Origin: Capilliphycus salinus
Lineage (GTDB): Bacteria > Cyanobacteriota > Cyanobacteriia > Cyanobacteriales > Microcoleaceae
Direction of reading: 5' to 3'
NCBI RefSeq assembly: GCF_047276495.1
Contig: NZ_CP178543.1
Span: forward strand, 1,860,001 to 1,924,000
Length of the DNA stretch: 64,000 nucleotides
The notes under the pieces were generated by a model. The model was not told the DNA's origin. It saw only the letters and a list, made by a program, of their open reading frames with translations, and ran no database searches. Below are positions 1 to 11,300 of the stretch, piece after piece; the first letter of the stretch is position 1, and every line of letters starts with the position of its first letter. The position numbers and the translations under genes are program-made.

Positions 1-3000
1 CAGTCGCCTGTATATCATTGAGAATAGCCAACTGTTGACCGTCAACACTGATAACGGTGGAAGTTCCGCTTTGAGACACAGTTAAAACATCAAACGTTAA
101 ACCGCCACCCAAAGCGATAAAATCAGTACCGAGTTGGAAATCTAGGATCGTGTCCGTACCGCTACCGGAGAACACAACAAAGTGATCGCTACCACTTCCA
201 CCGGAAATCAAATCATTTCCTTGATCGCCAAATAACCAATCATCGCCCCGTTCACCACCTAAAGTATCTTCTCCTAACCCACCATAAAGGGTATCATTCT
301 CGGTTCCCCCGCAGAGGCGATCTTGGTCTTCATTCCCAAACAACACATCATCACCGCTACCGCCACTGATCGTATCCCGTCCGGGAACGGTACTGATGGT
401 TTGATTGTCGTTAATATCACCATAAATCGTATCATTGCCCTCATTCCCGCAGAGGTGGTCACTGCCCAAATCCCCGTAAATTAGGTCCGAACCGGCTTCA
501 CCGTAGACGAGATCATCTTCCTTCCCGCCGCGAACGGTATCATTTCCAACCCCACCGCTGAGAGTATCATTACTGCGACCGCCATTCATGGAGTCATCAC
601 CGGCGCCGCCCCACATGAAATCAATCATACCACTCAAACCGCGATCGGCTTCGACGTCGTTTTCATCAGCAGTATCGCCAATCAAGGTATCATTGCCTTC
701 ATCGCCGTAGAGGGTGTCATTGCCTTCATCGCCGAAAGCCATATCGTTCCCTTTACCGGTATAGGTGAAGTCGTCTTGCTTACCCCCATACATCATGTCC
801 GAACCGGGGCCACCTTGCATTAAATCATTACTTTGATGACCATAAACAAAGTCATTGTTCTCCAAGTTAGCGGCGGCGGTCAAGTCGGTCGTGCCGTTAC
901 TGCCGATCAGGGTGTCCATACCGTCTGCTCCCAACAGAGAATCGTTGCCATCATATCCAAACAGTCTGTCATCACCAGGACCACCAACAAGCCTATCATC
1001 GCCCTCAAAGGCTTCAACGGTACTATTTCCACCCGAGACAATTACAGTGTCATTTCCAACCGAAGCGGCGATGATACCGCTACCGATAACCGGACCGAAA
1101 GGATTAAAGGCATTGGGAGTCAAATTTAAAGGTTCGGGTAAAGGAACGGCGCCAAACTCCGGTAAGGGAGGACAGCCACAACCGCCATCATCTATGGGTT
1201 CCTCCCGAGGAATTGAACTGTCATCTGCTACGGTGAGTCGAACAATAGCCTCATTAGAAACGGCTCCGTCATTATCGGTGGCGGTATAAGTGAAGCTAAC
1301 ATCACCGGTAAAATTCGGATCGGGTTCAAAGGTGAGTTGTCCGGCTTGAGAGGGGGTCAGACGCTGAACTTGGTCCAAACTGGTGACTTGTTCGCCATTG
1401 AGGAATAGAGTCCCGTTGGGAGGTAATTGGGTGATGGTGTACGAAGTCACCTCACCATCGGGGTCAACTGCGGTCAACGGCGGGAGAGGAAAACGGCTTC
1501 CGTCATTGGGAATATTGGCTGTTTCATCTTCAGCTTGGGGGGGTAAGTTGGGTGAGGGTTGACTGGGGTCGCCGCCGCCGACCGGGTTGGTGGGAACGGA
1601 AACCGCAATCACCGGGATGGTGATATTGGCAACATTGGAGTTGGCGCCGTCCGAATCGGTGACGTTATAAGTAAAGGTGGCATTCCCCGCAAATTGAGAA
1701 TTGGGTCGGAAGCTGAGGTTATCAAGTTGATCTGGGGTTAACCGTTGAACCCGAATGGGGTCAGTTACCGCCACGCCATCGAGCAACAGCGTACCTTGTC
1801 CGGGGTTGGGTAGTGAAAAGTTAATCAGTTCTACGATACCGTCAGGATCGCTAAAGTTCCCCGTAGACAAGGGTAGAGGAATGGGAGCGCTACTGTTGAG
1901 AATGGACGAAGTTTCAACATCCTCGGCTGTGGGGGGTTGGTTGGAGTCGGGATTAACTGTAATCGAAATATTAGCCGGTTCTGAAGTGGCTCCCAAGTCA
2001 TCGGCTACCGTGTAAGGAGCGCTGACAACTCCGCTAAAACCGCCAACGGGTGTAAAGGTAACTTGACCTTGATTATTTACGGTTAATGTTCCCTGAGGTA
2101 ATGTGACCTGACGATTAATTTCGGGGGTTGTTGGATCAAGGTCTATGGTGTTGATATCGAGGTTTCCATCGGGATCGCTAAGGTTATCGACCAGATTAAA
2201 GGTAACAGCCGTTGCAAAGGGTGTGTTAACGTTTTCGTCGGTGGCTGTAGGCGGTTGGTTGTCTGGGTTGGCGGGTTCAACGGTAACGGTAACTGTTGCG
2301 ATATCGGTATTTGTTCCGTCGCTCACCTGATAGGTAAAGGTGTCAATTCCGATAAAACCGGCAACGGGGGTATAAACTAAGGATTGACCGTCTTGAGAAG
2401 CGGTAACAGTTCCTCCGTTGGCGGAGATTTCATCAAAATTCTCGATAGTTAACGGATCACCATCGGGGTCAACGTCGTTGGTCAGAACGTTGATACTAAC
2501 ATTGGTATCCCGTTCGGTGGTTGCACTGTCGTCAACGGCTTCTGGTCGCTGTTGTTCATCGATCACGTTAATGGTGACAATGGCAATATCAGTCCCGCCT
2601 TGACCATCGTTAATGGTGTATGTAAACGAGTCCGTTCCCACAAAACCCTGAGCCGGTGTATAAACTAATCCCTGATTATCTTCAGAAAGAGCCACCGTTC
2701 CCCTGTTGGCGGTGATTTCATCAAAACTCTCAATATTTAACGGATCGCCATCGGGGTCAGTATCATTGGTGAGAACGTTGACGGTGACGGAGGTGTTGGG
2801 GTCAGTCCGCCGCTCGTCATCAATGGCTGCGGGTTCGGTGTTGGTTGAGGGGTTAACGGTAACGCTAACGGTGGCGCTATCGGTATTTGTCCCGTCTGTG
2901 GCTGCGTAGGTAAAGGTATCTGTTCCTGAAAAACCCTGAGCCGGTGTATAAACTAACGCTTCACCATTTCCAGAGCGAGTAATGGTTCCCCCGTTGGCTG

Positions 3001-6000
3001 AATTTTCGTCAAAGCTAGTAATTGCTAACGGTTGGTTTTCCGGGTCAACGTCATTGGCGAGAACATTGATGGTGACATTGGTGTTTTGGTCGGTGGTGGC
3101 GAAGTCATTGGCGGCGATCAAGGCTTGGTCGCTTTCAACGTTAATGGTGACTGTCGCCGTATCGGTTCCCCCGTTACCATCATCAATGGTGTAGGTAAAG
3201 GTATCTGTTCCGGTAAAACCCGAAGCCGGTGTATAAACTAAGGCTTGACCGCTTTGAGAAGCTGCAATGGTTCCCCCCGACGCTGATGTTGTATCAAAAC
3301 CGCTAATTTCTAACGGATTATTTTCGGGGTCGGTGTCATTGGTGAGAACGTTGATTGTAATTGCTGTATTAGAACGGGTTGTGCGGGTATCATCAACCGC
3401 ATCGGGATTGGTGTTTGCAGTCGGTTGAACGGTAACGGTAACGGTGGCGGTATCGCTTTCGGCGCCGTCGCTAATGGTGTAAGTAAAGGTATCGTTTCCG
3501 GTAAAACCCGCCGGCGGTGTATAAATTAACTGACCATCATCCGATCGCGCAATGCTTCCCCCGTTGGCTGAGGTTTGATCGAAATTCGTAATTTCTAACG
3601 GATCGTTGTCCGGGTCGCTATCATTGCCGAGTACGTTGATACTAACTTCTGTATTGACTGCTGTTGTTGCCGTGTCGTTGACGGCATTGGGTGCTTCATC
3701 GCTAACGTTGATGGTGACAGTTGCAATGTCGGTACCGCCTCTACCATCGTTAATTGTATAGGTAAAGGTGTCAGTCCCCACAAATCCCTGACGGGGTGTA
3801 TATATTAACTGACCATCCTCTGAACGCGCAATGGTTCCCCCGTTGGCTGACGTTTGATCGAAGTCTGCAATGGTTAACGGATCATTTTCCGCGTCGGTAT
3901 CATTGGCGAGAACGTTGACCGGAACGGAGGTATTTAGAGGAGTTGTGCGTTCGTCATCAACCGCATTCGGATTGGTGTTTGCAGGTTGCTCAACTGTTAC
4001 GGTAACGGTGGCGGTATCGGTTAGGGAGCCGTCGCTAATGGTATAGGTAAAGGTATCGTTTCCCCTAAAACCCGCAGCGGGTGTATACTCTAACTGACCG
4101 TTTACAATTCTGACGGTACCGCCATTGTCGGTCTGTTGTTGGATATCGGCGATGGTTAACGGATTACCTTCGGGGTCGCTATCGTTCCCCAATACGTTAA
4201 TTGTAATCGGGGTTTGGAATGGGGTTGTTCTGTTGTCATCAACTGCATCTGGCGGTTGGTTAACGGGGGGATTAACGATAACGGTAATGGCTGCGGGATT
4301 GGATGGGGTTCCGTTGTTATCGTTGACGGTGTAGTTGATGGTTGATGTTCCACTAAACTCGCCTTCGGGAGTAAAGGTAAGTTCGCCTGTGTTGTCTACG
4401 GTATAGGTTCCTTCTCCGGGAATTATCCGGGTTGTTTGTTGTCCGTCGGTATCTGGATCGAGGTCTACGCTTGCCGGGTTAATATTATCACCGGGATCGG
4501 GATCGTTATCGTTGGTTGTAATATTGAAGCTGATTTGATTACCATTCGGAGTTTCTACGGTGTCGGGATTGGCAACGGGGGGATTATTTGGAGGAACGAT
4601 ATCAAACCCAAAGTTAACACCATTTAAAGGTTGATTCGGTGCAACATTAATGGCTACATCGTTTGCGGTTCCCAATGCTGCATTTTCGGGAAGATCGGCG
4701 TCGTTGGTATCGACTTGAACGATATAATTTCCCGGAGGAACATTGTTAAATTGGTAGACTCCATCAGCACCGGTTTCGACGGTATTAACGACGTTACCGT
4801 TACCATCGACTAAATTAACCGTAATACCCGCCAATAACGGTTCTTCTGGGTCCAGATCATCTTCGCCATCGGTATCAGTAAAAACGGTTCCGCTCACCGT
4901 TGCGATCGGCGGTACGTCGATAATTGTACCAATTCCTTCTGCATCTCCAATTAAACCTCGGCTGGGATTAGAAAGGCTAACGGTAAAGGTTTCCTCATCT
5001 TCTTCGAGGTCGTCTGGGAGTGTATCAACGGTGATGGTAACTTCGGTTTCTCCGACCGGAATGGTAACTGTTCCCGTTAATGCTGTGGCTGTATAGTCTT
5101 CGGGGTTTGTTGCTGTTCCCTCGATAATTGTATACTCAACTGTTACCGGATCGATAACAGGTCTTTGTACGCTAACTGTAAATGTGGCTTGCTCACCTTC
5201 ATTGACTCTGGCATCACCAATTGAAATTAAAGTTCTACTGAAAACAACTCCACCTGCAATTAAGTCCAGACCTCCATCGGGTTGTTCGGGTGTGTTGTCG
5301 GGAAAGTTTTCAAAATCTGTTAAGTCAAAGCTTTCATCAACATCAGTGGCAAACAGCGCATATCCATTAAAGGTCTGACCGGGTACAATACCGAGATCGG
5401 CAAAACTGATATAGACACCGCCTATCGGTTGACCATCAACATTATTTCGGCGTTGTAAACTGTTATTTGGATAGTCATCCGATCGCAAGACAGAGGTATT
5501 GAGTATTAAGTTGTTATCCCGACCCCAATCACCTTCTGTAATAGTTAGTAATTCCCCAAACTGACTGGGAACTCCTTCACTGTCTAGCTCTAAAATCGGC
5601 GCGATTTTAAAGGCATCGTTTCCTCCTCGTTCTAAGATGAGAAAACCAACCTCATTTAAATCTGCTACTTCGTCAGATGCGGTTAACCCATTGGTGGCGA
5701 TATAATCAACTCGCTCAATGTTATTGATGTTTTGATCGACTGCGCCTGATGTATTGGCAAAAATATTATCCGTACCTCGGTTGATGACGTCATCAAATAA
5801 GGCAATTTCCATTAATTCCTCAGTTGAACCGGCTGGAATTTCAGGTAAAGGCGCACGTAAGTTGAGTACATCGTCTGTTTGGCTTTCTCGCTCAAACCAC
5901 AGAAGTTGGCGGGGGGTTGTAATCTGATCGTTATTTGATCGCCTCAATTTGAAGTCGTTGAGAATACTTCCGGCTAGAAATTCATCTCCCTCTAAAGTGG

Positions 6001-6781
6001 TAAAACCATCAATCCTGAGAAGATTGTCTTCACCAACTTGAAAGTTATATTCTATGGTTTTTCCCGGAGGTGCAGTTCGCAAAAGATCGGGAGCAATGTA
6101 GGTCACATCGCCGCTATTATCCTGAGGATTATCTCTGATAACGTTTAGACCATTGATCGGTATGGGAAAGGTAAAATTATAGTTTTTGATCGCCTCTGAA
6201 CTCAGCGCCAAAGATACATCAAATTCATGGGTTTTGACTTCTAAATTCCAGTCTCCTCCCAAAGCAAAATGACCGATTTTATTGACCGATGCGGCTATTT
6301 TTGCTCCCGTAATTTTATGCAGTTTTTCAATAAATTCTATCCCGGCGTCTCCGGCGGCGACGTTACAACCGTAGAGTAATAAGCTGTCTACAGACCAGCT
6401 TTGCAGAGGGTTGGCGTACAGGTCAAGGGTATCAAGACTCAGTTGTGTGTTACCGAGTTGTAAGCAACCGGGTGAACCGTGAGAAATGATCTGAATTTCA
6501 GAGATATCCGTATATTTACGGAGTGCCTCTGTAATCTGTTTTACCCCATCTTCGGTAGAATTGAGGAGTATGACCTCTGTTCCCGGCACTACCCCTTTGA
6601 GTAGCTTTTCACAGTCTTCGACTTGGGAATCAATAATAACAATAATGTTAGTTTTTGCCGTGCTTTTGGAATCACAAGAATAGGTTTCTAGATCATTTTT
6701 GAAAGGTTCCGGATTTTGTTGAGTGAGTTGAGAAGTAATAGAGTAGGAGGCTTGGCGCTTGACGAGAGTAGAATACATCAT
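1..6781 (-). CDS. Giant DUF4347 / Calx-beta / cadherin-like / RTX calcium-binding protein (paralog A, 3' end cut by window edge)
   Basis: The reading frame is open from the ATGATG at 6781 to the window edge, about 2260 codons. Its last visible residues (AILNDIQAT) match paralog B about 14 residues before that protein's stop, so very little is missing. Domain order: DUF4347 at about 45-195 with an SHGSPG motif (His101) and a YGCNVAAG motif (Cys139); a unique region; a Calx-beta domain; an SdrD_B-like domain; about a dozen cadherin-like/VCBS-type repeats carrying NVLxNDxDP; a linker with GCGCPPLP; then many GGxGxDx RTX nonapeptides and a C-terminal segment typical of type I secretion substrates. 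There is no Sec signal peptide. I infer export by a type I (HlyB/D-TolC) system and Ca-dependent folding outside the cell, with an adhesion, sheath or gliding role. No T1SS genes lie in the window. A conserved leader and upstream ORF precede the gene. Confidence 0.9.
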   Translation of the reverse strand, partial: MMYSTLVKRQASYSITSQLTQQNPEPFKNDLETYSCDSKSTAKTNIIVIIDSQVEDCEKLLKGVVPGTEVILLNSTEDGVKQITEALRKYTDISEIQIISHGSPGCLQLGNTQLSLDTLDLYANPLQSWSVDSLLLYGCNVAAGDAGIEFIEKLHKITGAKIAASVNKIGHFALGGDWNLEVKTHEFDVSLALSSEAIKNYNFTFPIPINGLNVIRDNPQDNSGDVTYIAPDLLRTAPPGKTIEYNFQVGEDNLLRIDGFTTLEGDEFLAGSILNDFKLRRSNNDQITTPRQLLWFERESQTDDVLNLRAPLPEIPAGSTEELMEIALFDDVINRGTDNIFANTSGAVDQNINNIERVDYIATNGLTASDEVADLNEVGFLILERGGNDAFKIAPILELDSEGVPSQFGELLTITEGDWGRDNNLILNTSVLRSDDYPNNSLQRRNNVDGQPIGGVYISFADLGIVPGQTFNGYALFATDVDESFDLTDFENFPDNTPEQPDGGLDLIAGGVVFSRTLISIGDARVNEGEQATFTVSVQRPVIDPVTVEYTIIEGTATNPEDYTATALTGTVTIPVGETEVTITVDTLPDDLEEDEETFTVSLSNPSRGLIGDAEGIGTIIDVPPIATVSGTVFTDTDGEDDLDPEEPLLAGITVNLVDGNGNVVNTVETGADGVYQFNNVPPGNYIVQVDTNDADLPENAALGTANDVAINVAPNQPLNGVNFGFDIVPPNNPPVANPDTVETPNGNQISFNITTNDNDPDPGDNINPASVDLDPDTDGQQTTRIIPGEGTYTVDNTGELTFTPEGEFSGTSTINYTVNDNNGTPSNPAAITVIVNPPVNQPPDAVDDNRTTPFQTPITINVLGNDSDPEGNPLTIADIQQQTDNGGTVRIVNGQLEYTPAAGFRGNDTFTYTISDGSLTDTATVTVTVEQPANTNPNAVDDERTTPLNTSVPVNVLANDTDAENDPLTIADFDQTSANGGTIARSEDGQLIYTPRQGFVGTDTFTYTINDGRGGTDIATVTINVSDEAPNAVNDTATTAVNTEVSINVLGNDSDPDNDPLEITNFDQTSANGGSIARSDDGQLIYTPPAGFTGNDTFTYTISDGAESDTATVTVTVQPTANTNPDAVDDTRTTRSNTAITINVLTNDTDPENNPLEISGFDTTSASGGTIAASQSGQALVYTPASGFTGTDTFTYTIDDGNGGTDTATVTINVESDQALIAANDFATTDQNTNVTINVLANDVDPENQPLAITSFDENSANGGTITRSGNGEALVYTPAQGFSGTDTFTYAATDGTNTDSATVSVTVNPSTNTEPAAIDDERRTDPNTSVTVNVLTNDTDPDGDPLNIESFDEITANRGTVALSEDNQGLVYTPAQGFVGTDSFTYTINDGQGGTDIAIVTINVIDEQQRPEAVDDSATTERDTNVSINVLTNDVDPDGDPLTIENFDEISANGGTVTASQDGQSLVYTPVAGFIGIDTFTYQVSDGTNTDIATVTVTVEPANPDNQPPTATDENVNTPFATAVTFNLVDNLSDPDGNLDINTIDLDPTTPEINRQVTLPQGTLTVNNQGQVTFTPVGGFSGVVSAPYTVADDLGATSEPANISITVNPDSNQPPTAEDVETSSILNSSAPIPLPLSTGNFSDPDGIVELINFSLPNPGQGTLLLDGVAVTDPIRVQRLTPDQLDNLSFRPNSQFAGNATFTYNVTDSDGANSNVANITIPVIAVSVPTNPVGGGDPSQPSPNLPPQAEDETANIPNDGSRFPLPPLTAVDPDGEVTSYTITQLPPNGTLFLNGEQVTSLDQVQRLTPSQAGQLTFEPDPNFTGDVSFTYTATDNDGAVSNEAIVRLTVADDSSIPREEPIDDGGCGCPPLPEFGAVPLPEPLNLTPNAFNPFGPVIGSGIIAASVGNDTVIVSGGNSTVEAFEGDDRLVGGPGDDRLFGYDGNDSLLGADGMDTLIGSNGTTDLTAAANLENNDFVYGHQSNDLMQGGPGSDMMYGGKQDDFTYTGKGNDMAFGDEGNDTLYGDEGNDTLIGDTADENDVEADRGLSGMIDFMWGGAGDDSMNGGRSNDTLSGGVGNDTVRGGKEDDLVYGEAGSDLIYGDLGSDHLCGNEGNDTIYGDINDNQTISTVPGRDTISGGSGDDVLFGNEDQDRLCGGTENDTLYGGLGEDTLGGERGDDWLFGDQGNDLISGGSGSDHFVVFSGSGTDTILDFQLGTDFIALGGGLTFDVLTVSQSGTSTVISVDGQQLAILNDIQAT

Positions 6782-6842
6782 TTTAAATTAATTCGGCAGA
6801 ATAGATTCAAGGTTGTATCTCCTCCAAAAGTATTTCGGAGGA
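6778..6842 (-). promoter_or_regulatory. Hairpin plus 10-codon upstream ORF overlapping the start of paralog A
   Basis: On the minus strand, TCCTCC and GGAGGA (6842-6837 and 6825-6820) form a stem. The GGAGGA arm is also a good ribosome binding site, 9 nt before a TTG at 6810. That TTG opens a 10-codon frame (MNLFCRINLK) whose TGA at 6780-6778 overlaps the ATGATG start of the giant gene. Paralog B has the same layout and the same ORF length. Translational coupling is an inference. Confidence 0.45.
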
Positions 6843-7323
6843 TTAACAAATAGGGATTGTTTTTACTGCTGCGGCTGAGGTTTAAGCCGTTCAGAATTTT
6901 ATGACTTGATAGAATTTAGCTTTTTTCCCAAAACTAAATCTACTCAAAATCATTATTTTTATAGTTTAGAAAAAGCAGAGAGGGTTATCGGAAAGATTAC
7001 AATTTTTTTGGGTTGACTCGCTTTGATTAGTCCGCTAATACGGGTTAATTTTTTCGATTAAAAGCGACCGCTAAAACTTCTTAATGAACAATCTAGTTAC
7101 AATAATTTTGTTCGATTTTTTTGAGAAAAATTTGAGTGTTTTGAAACTATTCGCTCAAATTTTTAATCGGCTTGTTTATAGAAATCACGGCGATCAACTT
7201 TTACAGCTTGACTTCTGCTGAGTCTGAAAACCGCTGCGATCGCTTAACCTGACCTTGCTCATGTCCTGAATACCCCCATAAATCTTATCAAGGTTTGTAT
7301 CTAACGGATTGCGGATCTCCGTG

Positions 7324-7425
7324 AGATCACTTACAGGTATAACTGTTGTTCAATATTCTCCGTGTTTTCTCGTATGGCAGTTCATTATCTGTCCCATTAT
7401 CAATTGACAAAATAATGCTTTTATG
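7324..7425 (-). promoter_or_regulatory. Conserved 102-bp promoter-like block upstream of paralog A
   Basis: This block is about 80 percent identical and gap-free with 19999-20100, which lies at the same distance upstream of paralog B. Read on the minus strand, both contain TTGTCA, a 17-nt spacer and TAATGA (here 7410-7405 and 7387-7382), then a nearly invariant tract running through AACTGCCATA. If this is the promoter, the mRNA leader is about 590 nt long. Conservation at matching positions is seen; promoter function is inferred. Confidence 0.5.
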
Positions 7426-8240
7426 CACTCTAAAGCCGGAGATCGGTGCGATCTCCGGAGTTGTCAATCAGGAATAGAAGAGGGTACAAGGCTGAAAATC
7501 CTTGCGTTGTAATGGTTTTAGCTTTTTAGAGGGTTGGGGGCGAATGGGTGTAGTGATATATTCTTATGTATAAAGAACTATATAATAAATTTGATACAGC
7601 GATCATACCTCTTTGAGCGAGAAATAAATGAGCATTTGCAACATATTGTTAGAGTTTGGCTTCCGGGTCGAGAAGCAAGCCAGTCAATAAACCAGTGCTT
7701 CGGTGCTATATTTTCTATATGCCTGGAAACGGTAAAAAATACGGCGATCGCCAAGTCAAATTTTAATCAAAACAACCTTGAAGGCGATCGCACGGAGATT
7801 AAAGTCAGCGACCCCCTTCCCCGTGAGCCGCTGCTTTCCAAAATGGTACATGAAAGTTTTCCTTCCTACCGCTCTTGAATGAAACGGGACTTGTCATATC
7901 TACCTCACCACCAGCAGATTTTCTACCCTTTGATAATTGTTTGGGATGTTGGATAGTGGTTTGGGTGTGACACGAACCGGAAACAACTCCTGACCCGGAA
8001 CCCGTTTTTTAACCGGAACTCAAACCCGTAGCCGAACCTACTGAATCCGTATTAACGGAACCCTTACCAATAGTTGTAATGAAATTTTAAACGATAAATA
8101 ATATTTAACCCCAAAAAATTTTCAGTATAAAATATACATAAAAATATTGAAACTTATGAAAAAAGTAACCGCATTTCAAAAAAAGTAAAGTCGAGCCAAG
8201 TGCAGATGCAAGCCAGGTTGATCAGCGTGATCAAACGATG
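7426..8240. other. Intergenic stretch without a convincing gene; possible decayed coding remnant
   Basis: No ORF here has a good start site or recognisable motifs. A 114-codon frame at 7534-7878 on the plus strand has no clear RBS and unconvincing composition. On the minus strand, 7960-8080 reads as a Gly/Ser/Thr-rich peptide interrupted by stops, with CCGGAAC-like repeats, which could be the decayed tail of an adhesin gene. HIP1-like GGCGATCGC sites occur at about 7743 and 7782. Confidence 0.3.
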
Positions 8241-8244
8241 AACG

Positions 8245-8271
8245 AACAAATCGAAAAAGTTTTTAAAAACT
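8245..8271 (-). terminator. Possible terminator after the TPS exoprotein
   Basis: Downstream of the stop at 8312, the minus strand holds the palindrome AGTTTTTAAAAACT (8271-8258) followed by TTTTCG. The stem has almost no GC, so this is a weak candidate. Confidence 0.3.
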
Positions 8272-8311
8272 AAACTAATTTTTTTTGAACTGCTACCAAT
8301 ATGGATGTTTT

Positions 8312-11300
8312 TTACTCGGGATTGGGATTGCATTGATTGATTGGGGATTGTTGACGCTGAACTCCCGTATTTGTCGGGTCGTAACTCACCAAAATCACCT
8401 CCCCTTCTTCGGTTCTTATCCATCCCCTCGCCGGAACAATCGTTCTTGAATCAACGGTATTATTTTCTCGTTTTTGCGATTGTTGTTGAGGACGTTGTGA
8501 TAAATTATTGGATTGAGAAATAACAGGTTCAATCAGGGGAGATTGTAATTCAACTAACCGGGGAATTGTTGATGAATCTTGAACGGGATTCGGTGCAATT
8601 CCTCCCCGACCCGTGATCACAAATTCGCTAGTTCCCCTCTGTTTGCAGGGGTCTTGGGCGATTAATTCAGCCGGGTCAACAACCTCAACTTCTAATGATT
8701 CTGGGGGGTCAAAATTGAGAGTTGTATCGATAGACAGTTCTCCGGCTGCATTGATGGTGCTATTTTGAGATTGGAGAAGTCCCAGTTCCGAATTTTCAAA
8801 AGGACGGATATTAATATTGCTTCCACCCGTTGGGTCAAAAGCGTTGGTAACAATTTGGCTATTTTCCAACAACACTAAAAAATTAGAATTAATATCAATA
8901 TTTCCATCAAACGTTTGACCGCTTTGACTTCCGGCTGCTGAAATTGCGCTTTGACGCCGCACGCTAATATCGGGAGAATTAATAGTAATATTTCCCCCTT
9001 GACCTGTTACTGAGTCTGCAAGTAGAAATGCTTGTTCTAAGCGAACTTGGGAAGCACTCACGTCTATATTTCCGGGATTACCTCTACTACTCTGACTACC
9101 TACTCTAATAGCAGATTGATTTCTAACCGTTAAAGTTTCTGCATCAACAGCAACCGTTCCCCCATTTCCGACTCCCGTTTCGGAAACGTTCGCAAAGATA
9201 AAAGAACTATCTATTAATTCAATATTTTCGGCTTGTATGTTCACCGAACCTGCATCTCCATTTCCTAAAGTTCCTGTAGATAATGAAGCTCGATTGCTCA
9301 CGGTTAAACGTCCGGTTTCAATGGTAATATCTCCCCCATTACCCACTCCAGTTTCGGAAACGTCCGCAAGGATAAAAGACCTATTTCTTAACTCAATATT
9401 TTCAGCCTGTACATTCACCGAACCCGCATTGCCCTTTCCGAGAGTTGATGTAGACAAGAAAGCTTGATTGCTCACAGTTAAATGTCCGGTTTCAATAATG
9501 ATATTTCCGCCATTTCCTATAGCTCCTTCTTCATTAACTCCAACCATAATAAATGTTCCTTCCCCGTCAAGAATAACTGAATCCGAGGCTTGAATGAAGA
9601 CTGTTCCTCCTCGGCGATTCGGTGGCATTTCAACAGTAGTATTTTCTGATTCAATGGGTAAACTAATTCCTGAAAAAATTCTAGAATTATTCAGCATTGT
9701 AAGTTTTTCAGTTTCAATGGTAAGATCTCCTCCATTACCCGCACCAAACGTTGCACTAGAAATATTAACCTGATCATCAAATAACACCTGTTGAGATTGT
9801 ATACTAATCGAACCTGAAGAACCCGTTCCCGAACTAAAAGTGTTAATCAATGCTCCATCAATTCCGACTAATGTCTGTGCGGTAATTGAAATATCTCCGG
9901 TGTTACCTCCTTTACCCGCTTGAGCGACAATTTGACTACCCCGTGTTGAAGGTTCTCCTGTGAATGAAGTAGTCGCTTGAGTTCCCCTGCCACTAATTTC
10001 GATACTATTTGCACGAATATCAATTGAACCCGAACTGCCGACATCCCCTGAAAAAGTTGATATCTGCGCTCCGTTGAGTATTCTTAATTGGTCTGTTTCG
10101 AGTGTGATACTTCCCACGCTAGTACCGCTCAATTCTATATTAGGAGATGTTTCGTCTGGTATCCTACCTGTTGTTACAGCAATTTGACTGGGAAGTATTC
10201 TCTCTCCAATTACACTGGAAAACCTTTGATCACCAATTAATTCAACAACAGAAGCTTTAATATTGATAGAGCCAGCACTACTGCCGTTTACACTGGTTAC
10301 TGATATTTGACCTCCATCTAGAATGGTTAATCGTCCAGTTTCTAAATTGAGAGTTCCTGCGGTTCCTGTACCGTTTGTAAAAACATCTAAGCTACTTATT
10401 GAGGCGCCTCCATCAATATTCAACTGTCCTGCTATCTCTACTTCATTGGCTTTGACTTCTACCAAACCTGAACTCCCCCTTCCTAAAGCAGAAGTTCCTA
10501 TTTGTCCTCCCTCTCGAATTGTCAGTTGATTTGTCGTGATGAAAACACTTCCTGCCCTTCCTTCTCCACGAGAACTCCCTGTTGATATGTTGCTAAAAGA
10601 TGCGGTTATATCTTCAGGATTAATCGAAGGTTCTAGAACAAATTCAACGGAATCTAGATCAAATTGAACGGGACTTCCTCCACTGACTTCAACGGATTCT
10701 GAAGCATTAATAATTATGTCTCCTGCTTGTCCGATGTCGAAGGTTGTCGCAAAGATAGTACCTCCATTCCGAACGGCTAATCTAGGAGTATTAATAATAA
10801 CGCTTCCTGCATTACCATTGCCAAATGTTCGGGTGTTGATTCGACTTCTAACACCAGTCGGTGAAACGCCTATTATCTCTACAGATTCGGAAGCGTTAAC
10901 GGTTATATTCCCGGTTGAACCTGTTGCTTCTCGGTTAACATCAAGCCGAATATCAGCACCATCGCGAAGCATCAAAGTTCCCGTATTGATAGTAATATTT
11001 CCGATGTTACCCGTTCCAGAAGTTTCGCCCGTTACAATAGAATTTGAAAAGTTGATGTTCTGTGCTTCAAGATAAATATTTCCTGCGTTTCCGTTACCTG
11101 ATGTACTCGATATAATCTCTCCATTTGTTGCATTTAGCGATGGGGTTGAAATTTCAATATTGCCCCCATCTCCAACTACATTTTCTCCAATTCTATTAAA
11201 TATATTACCAGTCGATAACTCCACAAAGTCTGTTGCAAAAATTGAGGTTGAACCCGCATTTCCTTGTCCAAAACTACCGTTGAGAATTTCCCCGCCTTCT

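Noticed and set aside
7534..7878. 114-codon plus-strand frame in the intergenic gap
   Set aside because: No RBS, unconvincing composition and no recognisable motif.
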